Assembly: GCA_947175295.1 (NCBI GenBank)
Contig: CAMWMK010000022.1
Location: 1 to 43,981, forward strand
Direction of reading: 5' to 3'
From: an uncultured Porphyromonadaceae bacterium
Lineage (GTDB): Bacteria; Bacteroidota; Bacteroidia; Bacteroidales; Muribaculaceae
DNA length: 43,981 bases
Shown piece after piece: positions 7,839-16,429 of this stretch. A model generated the notes under the pieces. It did no database searches. It had not been told where the DNA came from and worked only from the letters and a program-made list of their open reading frames with translations. Made by a program: the position numbers and the translations under genes. Every line of letters starts with the position of its first letter. The first letter of the stretch is position 1.

Positions 7839-7893
7839 CAAAAAATAATTTATAATTGAGGTTTGATAGTAGAGATTTATTTTAATTTATCTT

Positions 7894-8751
7894 TCAATGT
7901 TGATGCATCAGCAGCGTCGGATCCGGATCTTTGAGCAACACACTGTGCGTCCTGTCAAGGAGGTAGAGGGTTGGCATAGCAGGGAGATCGTAGAGGTCTT
8001 CGTCGAGTATGCCCGTCAGGTCGTAGCCCACATTCCAGTTTGCAGGCATCCCGGCTTTGGTCTTCTCCCATACGTCTCTTTTCCCTTCGGCGTATATGGC
8101 CAGTACCGCTAACTGCCCTTGGGCTATCGCGCCGTTTATTCCCGGATCTTCGGCCAATTCACTCAGGATGTCGGAGCAATGGGTGCATTCAGGGTCATAG
8201 AATATGAGCAATGTCTGAGGAGCCTCAAACCGATGCAGGGTTCCCCCGGCTCCATTCCGGTCAATGTAGTTGAAATCGGTCGCTATCGTTCCCTGACGGT
8301 TCAAGGAGGCTTTGCGCATACACTCTTCGTTCCGTATCCGTATTGACTCCGGAATCCCTTCTGCAGAGAGCAATGACTTCAGAAACCTAATATACAGGTC
8401 GTCGTCCCTCACGGGAGAAGCCGGATTGCCGAGATAGAGTTGAGCGAGGCGTGACGCTTCGCTGATGGCTATAGAGTCTCCATCCAAACCAGAAAAGAAT
8501 ATCCGGAGTCCCCTTGCTGTGGAAGCGGAGTCTGCCACCGACATCATTTTCACGATATCGGTCATGGTCTGCTTCATAAACGCTTCGCTGTGTAGAGCTG
8601 CCGTATCGAAATAATCGATGTCCTGACATAGCAAGACAAGCGGGGGAGTGTCCCCGCTTGTCTTTACAGTATCATGTATGCGCTTCTTCTCCGAGCATCC
8701 GAAAGCAGCGAGGAGCAAAGCGATAATCATTAATTTAGCTTTCATATGCAT
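7894..8751 (-). CDS. Thioredoxin-fold lipoprotein (DUF5106-like) at the end of the pilus operon
   Basis: This 285-residue lipoprotein has lipobox Cys19 (LLAAFGC). Residues 35-150 form a helical DUF5106-like N-terminal region, and 165-275 a thioredoxin-like fold with TLLIFYDPECTHC. The redox motif is C189-T-H-C192, and the cis-proline is P260 in LPAMPTLYLLD. Both features support a thiol-disulfide oxidoreductase facing the periplasm or surface. Six bases separate its ATG from the stop of the second tip protein, so it is the last gene of the pilus operon; a second ATG two codons in (8745) is an equal candidate. It may oxidise or isomerise cysteines in the tip proteins, which carry conserved DPCPPGW and RCIR motifs; that is inference. 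The usual last helix looks short. Confidence 0.75.
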   Translation of the reverse strand: MHMKAKLMIIALLLAAFGCSEKKRIHDTVKTSGDTPPLVLLCQDIDYFDTAALHSEAFMKQTMTDIVKMMSVADSASTARGLRIFFSGLDGDSIAISEASRLAQLYLGNPASPVRDDDLYIRFLKSLLSAEGIPESIRIRNEECMRKASLNRQGTIATDFNYIDRNGAGGTLHRFEAPQTLLIFYDPECTHCSDILSELAEDPGINGAIAQGQLAVLAIYAEGKRDVWEKTKAGMPANWNVGYDLTGILDEDLYDLPAMPTLYLLDRTHSVLLKDPDPTLLMHQH

Positions 8752-8757
8752 GGGGAA

Positions 8758-11211
8758 TCATTGGCGTATGCAACGTATGGACGCTCCCTCGCTTCGTCCG
8801 CCTCTGACGAAATTCGCCGACATCTGAATGCCGGTGGAGGTGAATTCCATCTGGTGTCCGAAATTGGTACTTGCGGGCATCGACATCCAGTAGGCTCCGG
8901 TGGTCTCCTCTCCGCTGACTTTGCTGTTTTCCGGTATCCGTTCGGTATTCACCATTCCAGCGTTGCTTCCGTTCTTATAGCTTGCCGCAGGATACCATGC
9001 CGTGCCTTTGGATGTATCATCCGGGTTCAGATAAAAGGCATAGCCTTTGTAGGTGTCGAATGGATATTGGGTTTTATCGGCCTGCGTCTGGAATGCGGTA
9101 TTACCTAATGATCCGGAAACTACGGTATATGTTCTGAAACCTTCCCATACGGAAACGTCAGGAATGCACCAACCGGGAGGGCACGGATCGAAGAGGCTTT
9201 TCGTATTGCTGGAGTGCCAGGAGGGGTTTTCCCATACGTTGTTCTCATACTTGTTCTGGTTGTCTGCAAACCATCCCTGGGAGTTGGTCGCATTCTGGCA
9301 AGTGAAGAACATATATGGTTTCTTTACCGCCTCCGTCAGAGAGGAAGCTGTCTTCTTGGCAGTCATATTGGTAGTTCCGATGCCGGAGATGCTTCTGTTT
9401 GCAAATTCCGGGATGATTTTTCCGTCTATGTCGTATACGGCTGCATCCGCATGAGGAAACGGAGCGAATCTGCCGAATTGATAGTAAAGGCCATAAGTGC
9501 GTTTCCTCTCTTCGATATCAGTAGAAGGAGTAGGGGAGACGGCACCTAAATTGCGGTCCATGATATACTTGTTGAGGAAGGATTTCTGCCAGAAGTTTGA
9601 TTCATAGCGATGTACGGATCCTAAATCGACGTCATAATTGTATATTCCCGCCACCCACGGCGAGATGTTTTCGTCAGGATTGTAATCCGTGATCCAAAGA
9701 TGCCAGCTCCAGAGGTATTCCCTCTGGTCGGGAGCGGGGGTTGTATCACTTTTTTTCCTGACGCCGACTACGACATTTCCCTCAACTCCGGCCGAGGGCT
9801 TGAAATAGATGGCGTTGTTTCCTTTGCCTGTGTAAGCTGTGGCGCCTACCATGGGATCATTGTCGGCATCGTAGAATGTGATCATGCGTTCATCCTGATC
9901 CTGCCATATCACTTCGGCTATCCATTCCTCATCATCGGCTATCACGTTGTCCGGGTCTTCCTCCTGCCAGAAATAATTGATTCGTGAAGTGGGAATGGCG
10001 TAGGTGATATCTTCGCCCGGCTCGATGATATACGAGTTGGATTCATCAAGCCTCAGCTTGTTCATATTGGTCACCCTGCTGTCAGAGCCGGGATTGCCGG
10101 GCGCCTCTATTTTTATCTCCAGATTGTAGCAATAATTGGGCAGCAGATTGAAGTCGGTGTATTTATCCTTACCAGGATATATGCGGTATCTCAGCTGGTA
10201 GCCCGTCACGTTGGCGTTAATTTCATAAAAAGTAGCCTTAAGGCTATTCTGGATGGCAGCACGGTTCTTATCCTTCTCATCCGTGGCGTTTCCATATATT
10301 CCGCAGACGTTGCGTGGAAGGTAATATACCATAGTCACGGGCTCGGCGCCGACTTGCTTTATATCCACATTATTTTCTTCCGCCCAATTCAAAACATTTA
10401 CTTGGGGAGCATTTGAAGTGGCATCGCCCATCCCCTTGGTGCGGAAAGTTTCGTAGGAAGAATAGAGGTTGCGATAGGCTGCATTGTCAGTCTTCGTAGT
10501 ATTGTAGTCTGCATGGTTTAGGTGCTCGAGAAGAGATATATTGTCCGGAACGTTTCTCCAGAGGGCATTGGCAAGCTGCACTTCCGCCGATGGTACTGAT
10601 AGTTTTACCACTACCTTGGCCACATCCCTTCTAAGCTGGCAACTTACATTCTCCATTCCTGAGCCGTCATCGTAAATGTCAAATGAGCCGCTCATCGGAA
10701 GATAGCCTTCCGACGTGATGCAGTCATCCTGCTTCTCAATCTTTTTTACCAATTCATTACGGAGTGACTTGAGATAGTTGGTGGAATCAAGCATTGCCTG
10801 CCCATCGAAGAGATGCGGATTATGTGTGTTTGCTATGATGAGCCCATGAAACTTATTGTTTCGATAGTTGGGTATTATTACCTGCAGCTCTTGCAGCTCT
10901 TCCTGACTCTCGAGAGTATAATAATGCGGAAAACCCACACGGCGATTCTCCTGGCTATATTCGATAAACCAGAAGTCCTTTATTTCATCTTCATTCACCG
11001 ATCCTGTGGTTACTGACCGGGTGGCCGGATCCTCTCCCTCGAACCCTTGCGCAACCTTGAGTCTGAGCTTTACAGTTCGGAGTGTCCCGTCATCTGTCGC
11101 TATGTCGGTATCGTCCGGCATACCCGTCATATCGTCGCTGCAGGAGGCAGCGACGAATGTCAGGGCGGTCAATGCCGCAAAAAGCCATATATATCTTTTC
11201 ATATCAGTCAT
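8758..11211 (-). CDS. Pilus tip-like lipoprotein B, DUF4906-like with FISUMP-type C-terminal domain
   Basis: This 817-residue protein has lipobox Cys24 (FVAASC) and a conserved Arg65 in DPATRSVTTGSVNED, equivalent to the processing site of fimbrillins. The N-terminal half resembles DUF4906-type fimbrial proteins (VIIPNYRNNKFHGLIIANTH, YLPMSGSFDI, RDVAKVVVKL). The C-terminal part from about 500 resembles the FISUMP domain: EYLWSWHLWITDY, IMDRNLGAV, GLYYQFGRFAPFPH, LFDPCPPGW and the terminal SIRCIRQ. Proteins of this layout usually sit at the end of type V pilus operons and cap the pilus as adhesins. It follows paralogue A after 9 nt, and the two clearly arose by tandem duplication. Ligand unknown. 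Confidence 0.8.
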   Translation of the reverse strand: MTDMKRYIWLFAALTALTFVAASCSDDMTGMPDDTDIATDDGTLRTVKLRLKVAQGFEGEDPATRSVTTGSVNEDEIKDFWFIEYSQENRRVGFPHYYTLESQEELQELQVIIPNYRNNKFHGLIIANTHNPHLFDGQAMLDSTNYLKSLRNELVKKIEKQDDCITSEGYLPMSGSFDIYDDGSGMENVSCQLRRDVAKVVVKLSVPSAEVQLANALWRNVPDNISLLEHLNHADYNTTKTDNAAYRNLYSSYETFRTKGMGDATSNAPQVNVLNWAEENNVDIKQVGAEPVTMVYYLPRNVCGIYGNATDEKDKNRAAIQNSLKATFYEINANVTGYQLRYRIYPGKDKYTDFNLLPNYCYNLEIKIEAPGNPGSDSRVTNMNKLRLDESNSYIIEPGEDITYAIPTSRINYFWQEEDPDNVIADDEEWIAEVIWQDQDERMITFYDADNDPMVGATAYTGKGNNAIYFKPSAGVEGNVVVGVRKKSDTTPAPDQREYLWSWHLWITDYNPDENISPWVAGIYNYDVDLGSVHRYESNFWQKSFLNKYIMDRNLGAVSPTPSTDIEERKRTYGLYYQFGRFAPFPHADAAVYDIDGKIIPEFANRSISGIGTTNMTAKKTASSLTEAVKKPYMFFTCQNATNSQGWFADNQNKYENNVWENPSWHSSNTKSLFDPCPPGWCIPDVSVWEGFRTYTVVSGSLGNTAFQTQADKTQYPFDTYKGYAFYLNPDDTSKGTAWYPAASYKNGSNAGMVNTERIPENSKVSGEETTGAYWMSMPASTNFGHQMEFTSTGIQMSANFVRGGRSEGASIRCIRQ

Positions 11212-11220
11212 GATTGATTA

Positions 11221-13656
11221 TTATTGCCGGATGCATCTCACTGATGAGCCAGCGCTTCGGCTGCCACGGTCGAAGGAAGGCTGTAGCTGTATTCCGGCTC
11301 TTGTCATATCCATGCGGTTGCAGTAGTCGCTATTGATCGGAACGCTCATCCAGTATTCCCCTTCCGGACCGCCAGTTTGACTGGTGCTAGACGACGACGG
11401 TCCATCATACATGTTGTTTGACGTAGAGCTCTTACAACCGGCGAGAGGAAACCAAGCAGTACCTTTTTCCGGAGCGTTCGGATTTAAATATAAATGATAG
11501 CCTTTGACGGTACCGTTAGCTCCTTTAACAGTATTGTTGGGCTCTACGGAATTTGTCTTGAAGTAACTTTTGACGGTATTGCTATTATCCCTTAGGCTTA
11601 CCTCGAATGATGCAAAACCTTCATACACGCCGTAATCCGGCACTTCCCACCCCGGTGGACATGGGTCGAAAATGCTTTTGGAGTCAGTATGCCAGTCAGG
11701 ATCGTCCCATATATTTCTCTCATATGGATTGAGGTGGCTATTCGGGTCTCCGATCCAGCGTCGCATCTTGACTTTGACAGTCGAACCGGGGAGTTGGATA
11801 TCCTTGTTTGAGCATTTGAAGAAATAATGAGGTTTTCTTATAGCCTCAGCATGACTGGCCGCAAATTCCTGAGTAAACAGATTGGTAGTTGATATGGTGT
11901 TGTTAATCTTTACCCCTTTAATGTCATATACCGATAGGGTGCTATGAGGGAAGGGTGCGAAGCGTCCATACTGATAGTAAAGGCCGAAAGTCGCTTTGAG
12001 TTCGTCGTCTGAGGAAGAACCGGGATCAGCAGTCCAGGCTCCGAGATTTCGGTCCATCATATATTTGTTGTGGAAGACGGTCTGCCAGTAACTGCCTTCA
12101 TATCGGTGTACCGCGCCTCCAGTTACTTCATATTCATATTTATCTTCCGTCCAGGCATGCGTCTGCTGATCAGGGCTGTAAGAGGTCAGCCATAGATGCC
12201 AGCTCCAGAGATATTCCCTGGTTGCAAGAGAGGGAGTGCTGTCGGTCTTGCGGCGCACGCCTATGACGACATTGCCTTCATGATTCCCTTCTTTTGTCCT
12301 GAAATGAAAGGTTGTCGGACCTTTACCGCTGTAGGTGACACCTTCGTCATCAGTAGAGTTGCAGAATTCAATCATCTGCTCGGTCTTATCCTGCCAGATA
12401 ACTTCCGCAATCCATTCGTCATCGTCTTTTAAGACATTGTTTGCATGGTTGCTGTCTTGAGTGTCGTTGCTCCAGAATGTGTTGATCCTTGATATCGGCA
12501 CCTCATACGTCACTACACCGGGATTGATGATGTAGGAGTTTGATTCCGTCAGACGCACCTGGTTAAGGTCTTCCACACGGCTGTCGTTGGTTATGTTGGT
12601 TGGATCCAGCGTCACGGTAAGCGTATAGCAGCAGTTCCCCATAATGTTGAAGTCACTCTTAACGTCCATGCCGGGATATATCTTATACCGTAGTCCGCCG
12701 CCGTTGTTCTGGCGTGAGGCAAGGATCTCGAAATAAGTCGCTTTCTCCGGAGCGTCCCAGTTTTTGTCTTTAGCGTTAGTCGCTGTTCCGGCTTTGCCCC
12801 AGCAGCTTCGCGGAATATAATAGACGAGAGTGAGTCCATTCTGGGCAGCGGCAGTTGCTTTCTGCTCAGCTGAGAACACCTCCATATCCCAATCGAGTAC
12901 GGTGACGTCCGGCTCCATCGGGCTGTCGTAAATTTTGTCGAATGTCTCAGCCTTTATATTACTGTCGTGATAAAGTCGCTCCGCTATATAGCGTTTCTCC
13001 GGCACATTACGCACCACCAACGAGTCAAGACTCAAGTTTTTGGTCCTAAGGGTAAGCACTACTTTTGCTACATTGCGCTTCAGCTCGCAGTCGAACACTG
13101 GGAGGCCCGCATCATTGGTGCTGTTGCCGCCTTTATTTATATCAAACGTGCAACTCATCGGCAGATAGTGTTCCGTCACGCCATCTTTTGTCAATGTGGT
13201 GTAGACCTCACTTTCCTCACGGATCTCGTCATACATAAGTTTCAGACGGTCTTCCGAAAGCGACTGGTCGTTTTCCTGATCGAAAAGATTGTTGTTGTGG
13301 GTGTTGGCCAAGATCACACCGGTGAATGAGTGGTCATTACTGGTAGGTACGATCAGACGCACGCTTGAAAGGTTGTCGCTGTCGTAATAACGTGGAAAAC
13401 CAATTCTGTTTCCATCCGTATCATATTCGATGATCCAGATATCCTTCACGGTGTTCTCATTGATCACGCCGGCTGAGGTGGAGCGCGTAGCACCATGTGA
13501 GCCGAATGAGTCTGACACCGTAAGGGACAGCGAGACCATCCGCTCTTCTCCTTCATCCGATGCCGGTGAAGAAAAAAAACGTTCATCCTCGCACGCCGCC
13601 ATACCTAAAAGCGTCGCCGTGATTATCGTATAGATTATAATCCGTATATATTTCAT
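11221..13656 (-). CDS. Pilus tip-like lipoprotein A, DUF4906-like with FISUMP-type C-terminal domain
   Basis: This 811-residue paralogue of the next gene has lipobox Cys22 (LGMAAC) and Arg58 in HGATRSTSAGVINEN. Shared landmarks in the same order are VRLIVPTSNDHSFTGVILAN, YLPMSCTFDI, RNVAKVVLTLR, LVYYIPRSCWG, YLWSWHLWLTSY, MMDRNLGAW, YYQYGRFAPFPH, FDPCPPGWEVPD, YWMSVP and SVRCIRQ. The C-terminal region is FISUMP-like and probably the surface-exposed, ligand-binding part. Divergence from its twin is greatest in loops such as 690-790, which suggests different binding properties. It follows the 387-residue fimbrillin after 71 nt of AT-rich, repeat-like spacer. Role as tip or capping subunit is inferred from order and domain content. 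Confidence 0.8.
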   Translation of the reverse strand: MKYIRIIIYTIITATLLGMAACEDERFFSSPASDEGEERMVSLSLTVSDSFGSHGATRSTSAGVINENTVKDIWIIEYDTDGNRIGFPRYYDSDNLSSVRLIVPTSNDHSFTGVILANTHNNNLFDQENDQSLSEDRLKLMYDEIREESEVYTTLTKDGVTEHYLPMSCTFDINKGGNSTNDAGLPVFDCELKRNVAKVVLTLRTKNLSLDSLVVRNVPEKRYIAERLYHDSNIKAETFDKIYDSPMEPDVTVLDWDMEVFSAEQKATAAAQNGLTLVYYIPRSCWGKAGTATNAKDKNWDAPEKATYFEILASRQNNGGGLRYKIYPGMDVKSDFNIMGNCCYTLTVTLDPTNITNDSRVEDLNQVRLTESNSYIINPGVVTYEVPISRINTFWSNDTQDSNHANNVLKDDDEWIAEVIWQDKTEQMIEFCNSTDDEGVTYSGKGPTTFHFRTKEGNHEGNVVIGVRRKTDSTPSLATREYLWSWHLWLTSYSPDQQTHAWTEDKYEYEVTGGAVHRYEGSYWQTVFHNKYMMDRNLGAWTADPGSSSDDELKATFGLYYQYGRFAPFPHSTLSVYDIKGVKINNTISTTNLFTQEFAASHAEAIRKPHYFFKCSNKDIQLPGSTVKVKMRRWIGDPNSHLNPYERNIWDDPDWHTDSKSIFDPCPPGWEVPDYGVYEGFASFEVSLRDNSNTVKSYFKTNSVEPNNTVKGANGTVKGYHLYLNPNAPEKGTAWFPLAGCKSSTSNNMYDGPSSSSTSQTGGPEGEYWMSVPINSDYCNRMDMTRAGIQLQPSFDRGSRSAGSSVRCIRQ

Positions 13657-13727
13657 AATTCAAAATTCTCAATTCAATTCAAAAGAATCCTAAATTTAAA
13701 ATAATTTTCAATTCTCAATTCAAAAAG

Positions 13728-14891
13728 TTATTGCTCACCAAGCGCGATATTGGTCCATCCATTGTTTGTAGATAAAGTTCCTGATCCGGCACCGTGATCA
13801 CTCGATGTGTCGTCGATTGTCTCGACAAGGTCATCCACATTTCTGTAATTTTCTATATAGGTGCCTCCCTGAAGTATCTCGCCTGCAGTGAATATCAGTT
13901 CGTATCTTATCTTCTGTCCCGCTTTCCATTCCGCATCTTCAAATACAGTGGAGAGCGTATGTTCAGCCACTTTCACCATATTGACATAAAGGTCGAATTT
14001 TACCGTCATCTTCACGTCTCCCTTTTCCTTGGGAAGCACTATGAAGTCGTCAGAATTGGAATAAAGACGCCTGTAAGGTATAACATCCGTACGGTTTACC
14101 GTATTAACGAGTCCGTTATAACTTGTACCCTTGAAACTTTTGTTACCCAACTTGAGTTTAGTCCACTTTCCGGTGGCATCATGGGTGCTTGTCCGGTCTT
14201 TGCCTTCAGTAAGATCATCCGGACGGATTGAGTAGTTGCCCGAGACATTGATGCTATCGAGGATCACTTCCTGAATCTCGATACGGTTGTTCTGATTGCC
14301 ATAGACGAGTGGTTCGGTGTATTTCGCCACGATGTCAAGAACCGCCATAGTGTGTTCGAAAGTGAAATTGACCGGGTCCGCTTTTTTCCCTAACTCAGGG
14401 ACGTAGTCGCGTCTATGGGTGGCTACCAGCACGTCTGATGCATTCTTGTAGTCCTCGGGATGAGTGTAGGAGAAACTTAGCATTCCATCTTCATATCTGA
14501 CGTTGGTTACGGTGGTTTTTCCTGCTGCTGTGGTGCCTATGGCCTCGAACGGATGCAGTGCGACGAAAGAGTGCTGATGGCTCGGAAACCAATAGATGGA
14601 TCTGCCGTACTTCCAGCTTCCGGACGTATAAGCCACCTGCTCCTTGTTGAAGACAAGCGTAGAGGAGGCCTCTGCAGCTGCTGCAAACGGTTTCATATCG
14701 CCGTAGACTGCGAATGCCTTTCCGGTCAGATTCGAGGTGGTAGTGACGGCCGAGCGGGTTTCCCTTCCGGTGGTGAACTCCACTTCCTGTGTGCCGTCGG
14801 TCTGCCCGTCAGGAGACTCAGATGAGCAGCCTCCGATAACGCAGGCTGCCGTCAAGGCATATATTGAATATTTCAGATAGTCAGAAACCAT
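13728..14891 (-). CDS. Fimbrillin-like lipoprotein (Mfa-like), short form
   Basis: This 387-residue protein, about 65-120 residues shorter than its neighbours, has lipobox Cys22 (VIGGC) and Arg46 in GRETRSAV. Typical Mfa-like features are SIYWFPSHQHSFVALHPFEA (first-domain core) and VNFTFEHTMAVLDIVAKYTE, followed by a QEVILDSINVSGNYSI strand. The C-terminus differs from the other subunits: after WKAGQKIRYELIFTAGEI it ends in a Ser/Gly/Asn-rich tail rather than the strand-Trp ending. It is placed between the fimbrillin array and the tip-like genes, so it may be an adaptor or minor subunit linking shaft and tip (inference). Confidence 0.8.
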   Translation of the reverse strand: MVSDYLKYSIYALTAACVIGGCSSESPDGQTDGTQEVEFTTGRETRSAVTTTSNLTGKAFAVYGDMKPFAAAAEASSTLVFNKEQVAYTSGSWKYGRSIYWFPSHQHSFVALHPFEAIGTTAAGKTTVTNVRYEDGMLSFSYTHPEDYKNASDVLVATHRRDYVPELGKKADPVNFTFEHTMAVLDIVAKYTEPLVYGNQNNRIEIQEVILDSINVSGNYSIRPDDLTEGKDRTSTHDATGKWTKLKLGNKSFKGTSYNGLVNTVNRTDVIPYRRLYSNSDDFIVLPKEKGDVKMTVKFDLYVNMVKVAEHTLSTVFEDAEWKAGQKIRYELIFTAGEILQGGTYIENYRNVDDLVETIDDTSSDHGAGSGTLSTNNGWTNIALGEQ

Positions 14892-14912
14892 TATATTTCA
14901 TCTTATATTTAT

Positions 14913-16373
14913 TCACTTGCCCATTTGGATGGGTTTGTTTTTATTGATCACGTCTAAATTCGTCACCTTATGTGTAGTGATTTCTTCCAGCATGTCCGGA
15001 CCATCGGCTCCGGTAGTTAGCGGCATGAGGATAGGAGTGCCGGGATATGGGTCTTCCGGGTCCTGAACGCCTACACCCTTAGTGTAATCAAGAGCGTAGG
15101 TGTATTCGTACCCTGCTTTCCATTCCGTTTTCACGGGTACCGCAGCCCAGCCGTATTCCCGAATTTCTTCTGCTTCATCCGCACTGTAGAGTGTGTCTTC
15201 CGATGATTCCGGATCAGTATAATAGCTGTCTCCGACTTTATAGAGACGTTTCAGGACTTTCCCGGTGTTCGGGTCGACTGAAAGGTATATCACCGCCATT
15301 TTTTTCTCATCCCCGTCGGATTCATCTTCTCCCGCAGCAGTAGCCGGATAGGGATAAAGCTGAAGCCCGCTCTTGTCGCATACGCGCAGGAGGACGCTGA
15401 AATACATCCCCTCGTTCTCATTGGGGGCATCGTTGTTGTGATCCCATGCCTCGTGGGAGTAGGGTATCACCATGGGATATCCGCCGAGTCCCATTACAGA
15501 GGCGGCTGTGGCCTGAGTAGTGTGGCTTTTTCCGTCGATCGGTATTACTGAGTCTCCCGCATCGCTGAAAATATATTCCACGCTGCTTCTTATGGGAGTC
15601 TCTCCTAAGATCCAGGCTCCTATTGTGTTGTCTCCGTCGGAAATTGCCTCAGGGGTTGCTGCGAGATTGAAATCTCCTTCTGTCACCGGGCTGCCTATCC
15701 TTACCCCTGCTATCTCTACATTATAGTCAGTGCTTGCTCCCCAGGCCTGAAGGGAGATTCGGCTCAGATGGTGCTGGAATTCGAGATTCACTCCGGAGTA
15801 GAGGTTTTCTGTCTTGGAGCCTTCGCCTGCCGCTGTCACGAAGTCGATATGGCGGGAGATATCTCTGTGGATCTTGAAGTTTTCAAGGCGATAGTCATAT
15901 ATGACTTCGTTTTCATCTTTTGCAGAGTGGTTGGTCAGGTTGAAATGTCCCGAATCCTCGTCTTCCGCTATGCTGCTGTGCATAGCGTCGCGCGACGGGT
16001 AGAATGCGAAAAACTTCAGGTGTCCTTCGTGGTCTCCTTTGTTGTCAGGCCATCTGCAAGTTTCGGATCGGAAGGCTCCGTCGACGTCTTTGGATACATG
16101 CTGCTCCTCGAAAAACGTATTATGTTTTCCGTCGGAATCCGATTCTCCCTCCTTGCTGAAAGCCGTAACGTCGAATCCCGCGTCGAGGCTTTCCTCTTCA
16201 GTGCCGGATAGCGAACGGCTTCCGACTCCAGGGAGGGAGGTGATGAATGTTATTGTCATGTCATCGGTCGTCGCCACGCGTCCCGGCAGCTCTTCATGCG
16301 AGCATGAGGAGAGTATCAACGCCGGAAGCGAGAGCAACGGTATATGTGTTTTTATCGAAAATGCACGCTTCAT
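14913..16373 (-). CDS. Fimbrillin-family lipoprotein, sixth of the array, divergent C-terminus
   Basis: This 486-residue protein has lipobox Cys24 (LILSSC) and Arg53 in LPGVGSRSLSG, the presumed processing site. It shares the array's core motifs: LKFFAFYPSRDAM, DFVTAAGEGSKTENLYSGV, LEFQHHLSRISLQAWG, VEIAGVRIGSPVTEGDFNL, ASVMGLGGYPMVIP and EYTYALDYTKGVGVQDPEDP. After GTPIL the ending is unlike that of its paralogues: the conserved Val-rich strand with a Trp is missing and replaced by about 35 residues ending NKNKPIQMGK. Since the C-terminal strand of type V pilins takes part in polymerisation, this subunit may behave differently, for example as a chain end. It starts 56 nt after the previous fimbrillin. 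Confidence 0.85.
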   Translation of the reverse strand: MKRAFSIKTHIPLLSLPALILSSCSHEELPGRVATTDDMTITFITSLPGVGSRSLSGTEEESLDAGFDVTAFSKEGESDSDGKHNTFFEEQHVSKDVDGAFRSETCRWPDNKGDHEGHLKFFAFYPSRDAMHSSIAEDEDSGHFNLTNHSAKDENEVIYDYRLENFKIHRDISRHIDFVTAAGEGSKTENLYSGVNLEFQHHLSRISLQAWGASTDYNVEIAGVRIGSPVTEGDFNLAATPEAISDGDNTIGAWILGETPIRSSVEYIFSDAGDSVIPIDGKSHTTQATAASVMGLGGYPMVIPYSHEAWDHNNDAPNENEGMYFSVLLRVCDKSGLQLYPYPATAAGEDESDGDEKKMAVIYLSVDPNTGKVLKRLYKVGDSYYTDPESSEDTLYSADEAEEIREYGWAAVPVKTEWKAGYEYTYALDYTKGVGVQDPEDPYPGTPILMPLTTGADGPDMLEEITTHKVTNLDVINKNKPIQMGK

Positions 16374-16429
16374 AATGCAGAATGCTCAATTGGTTGTCAG
16401 TTTGTAGCTGCTGGATTAATTCATACCTT

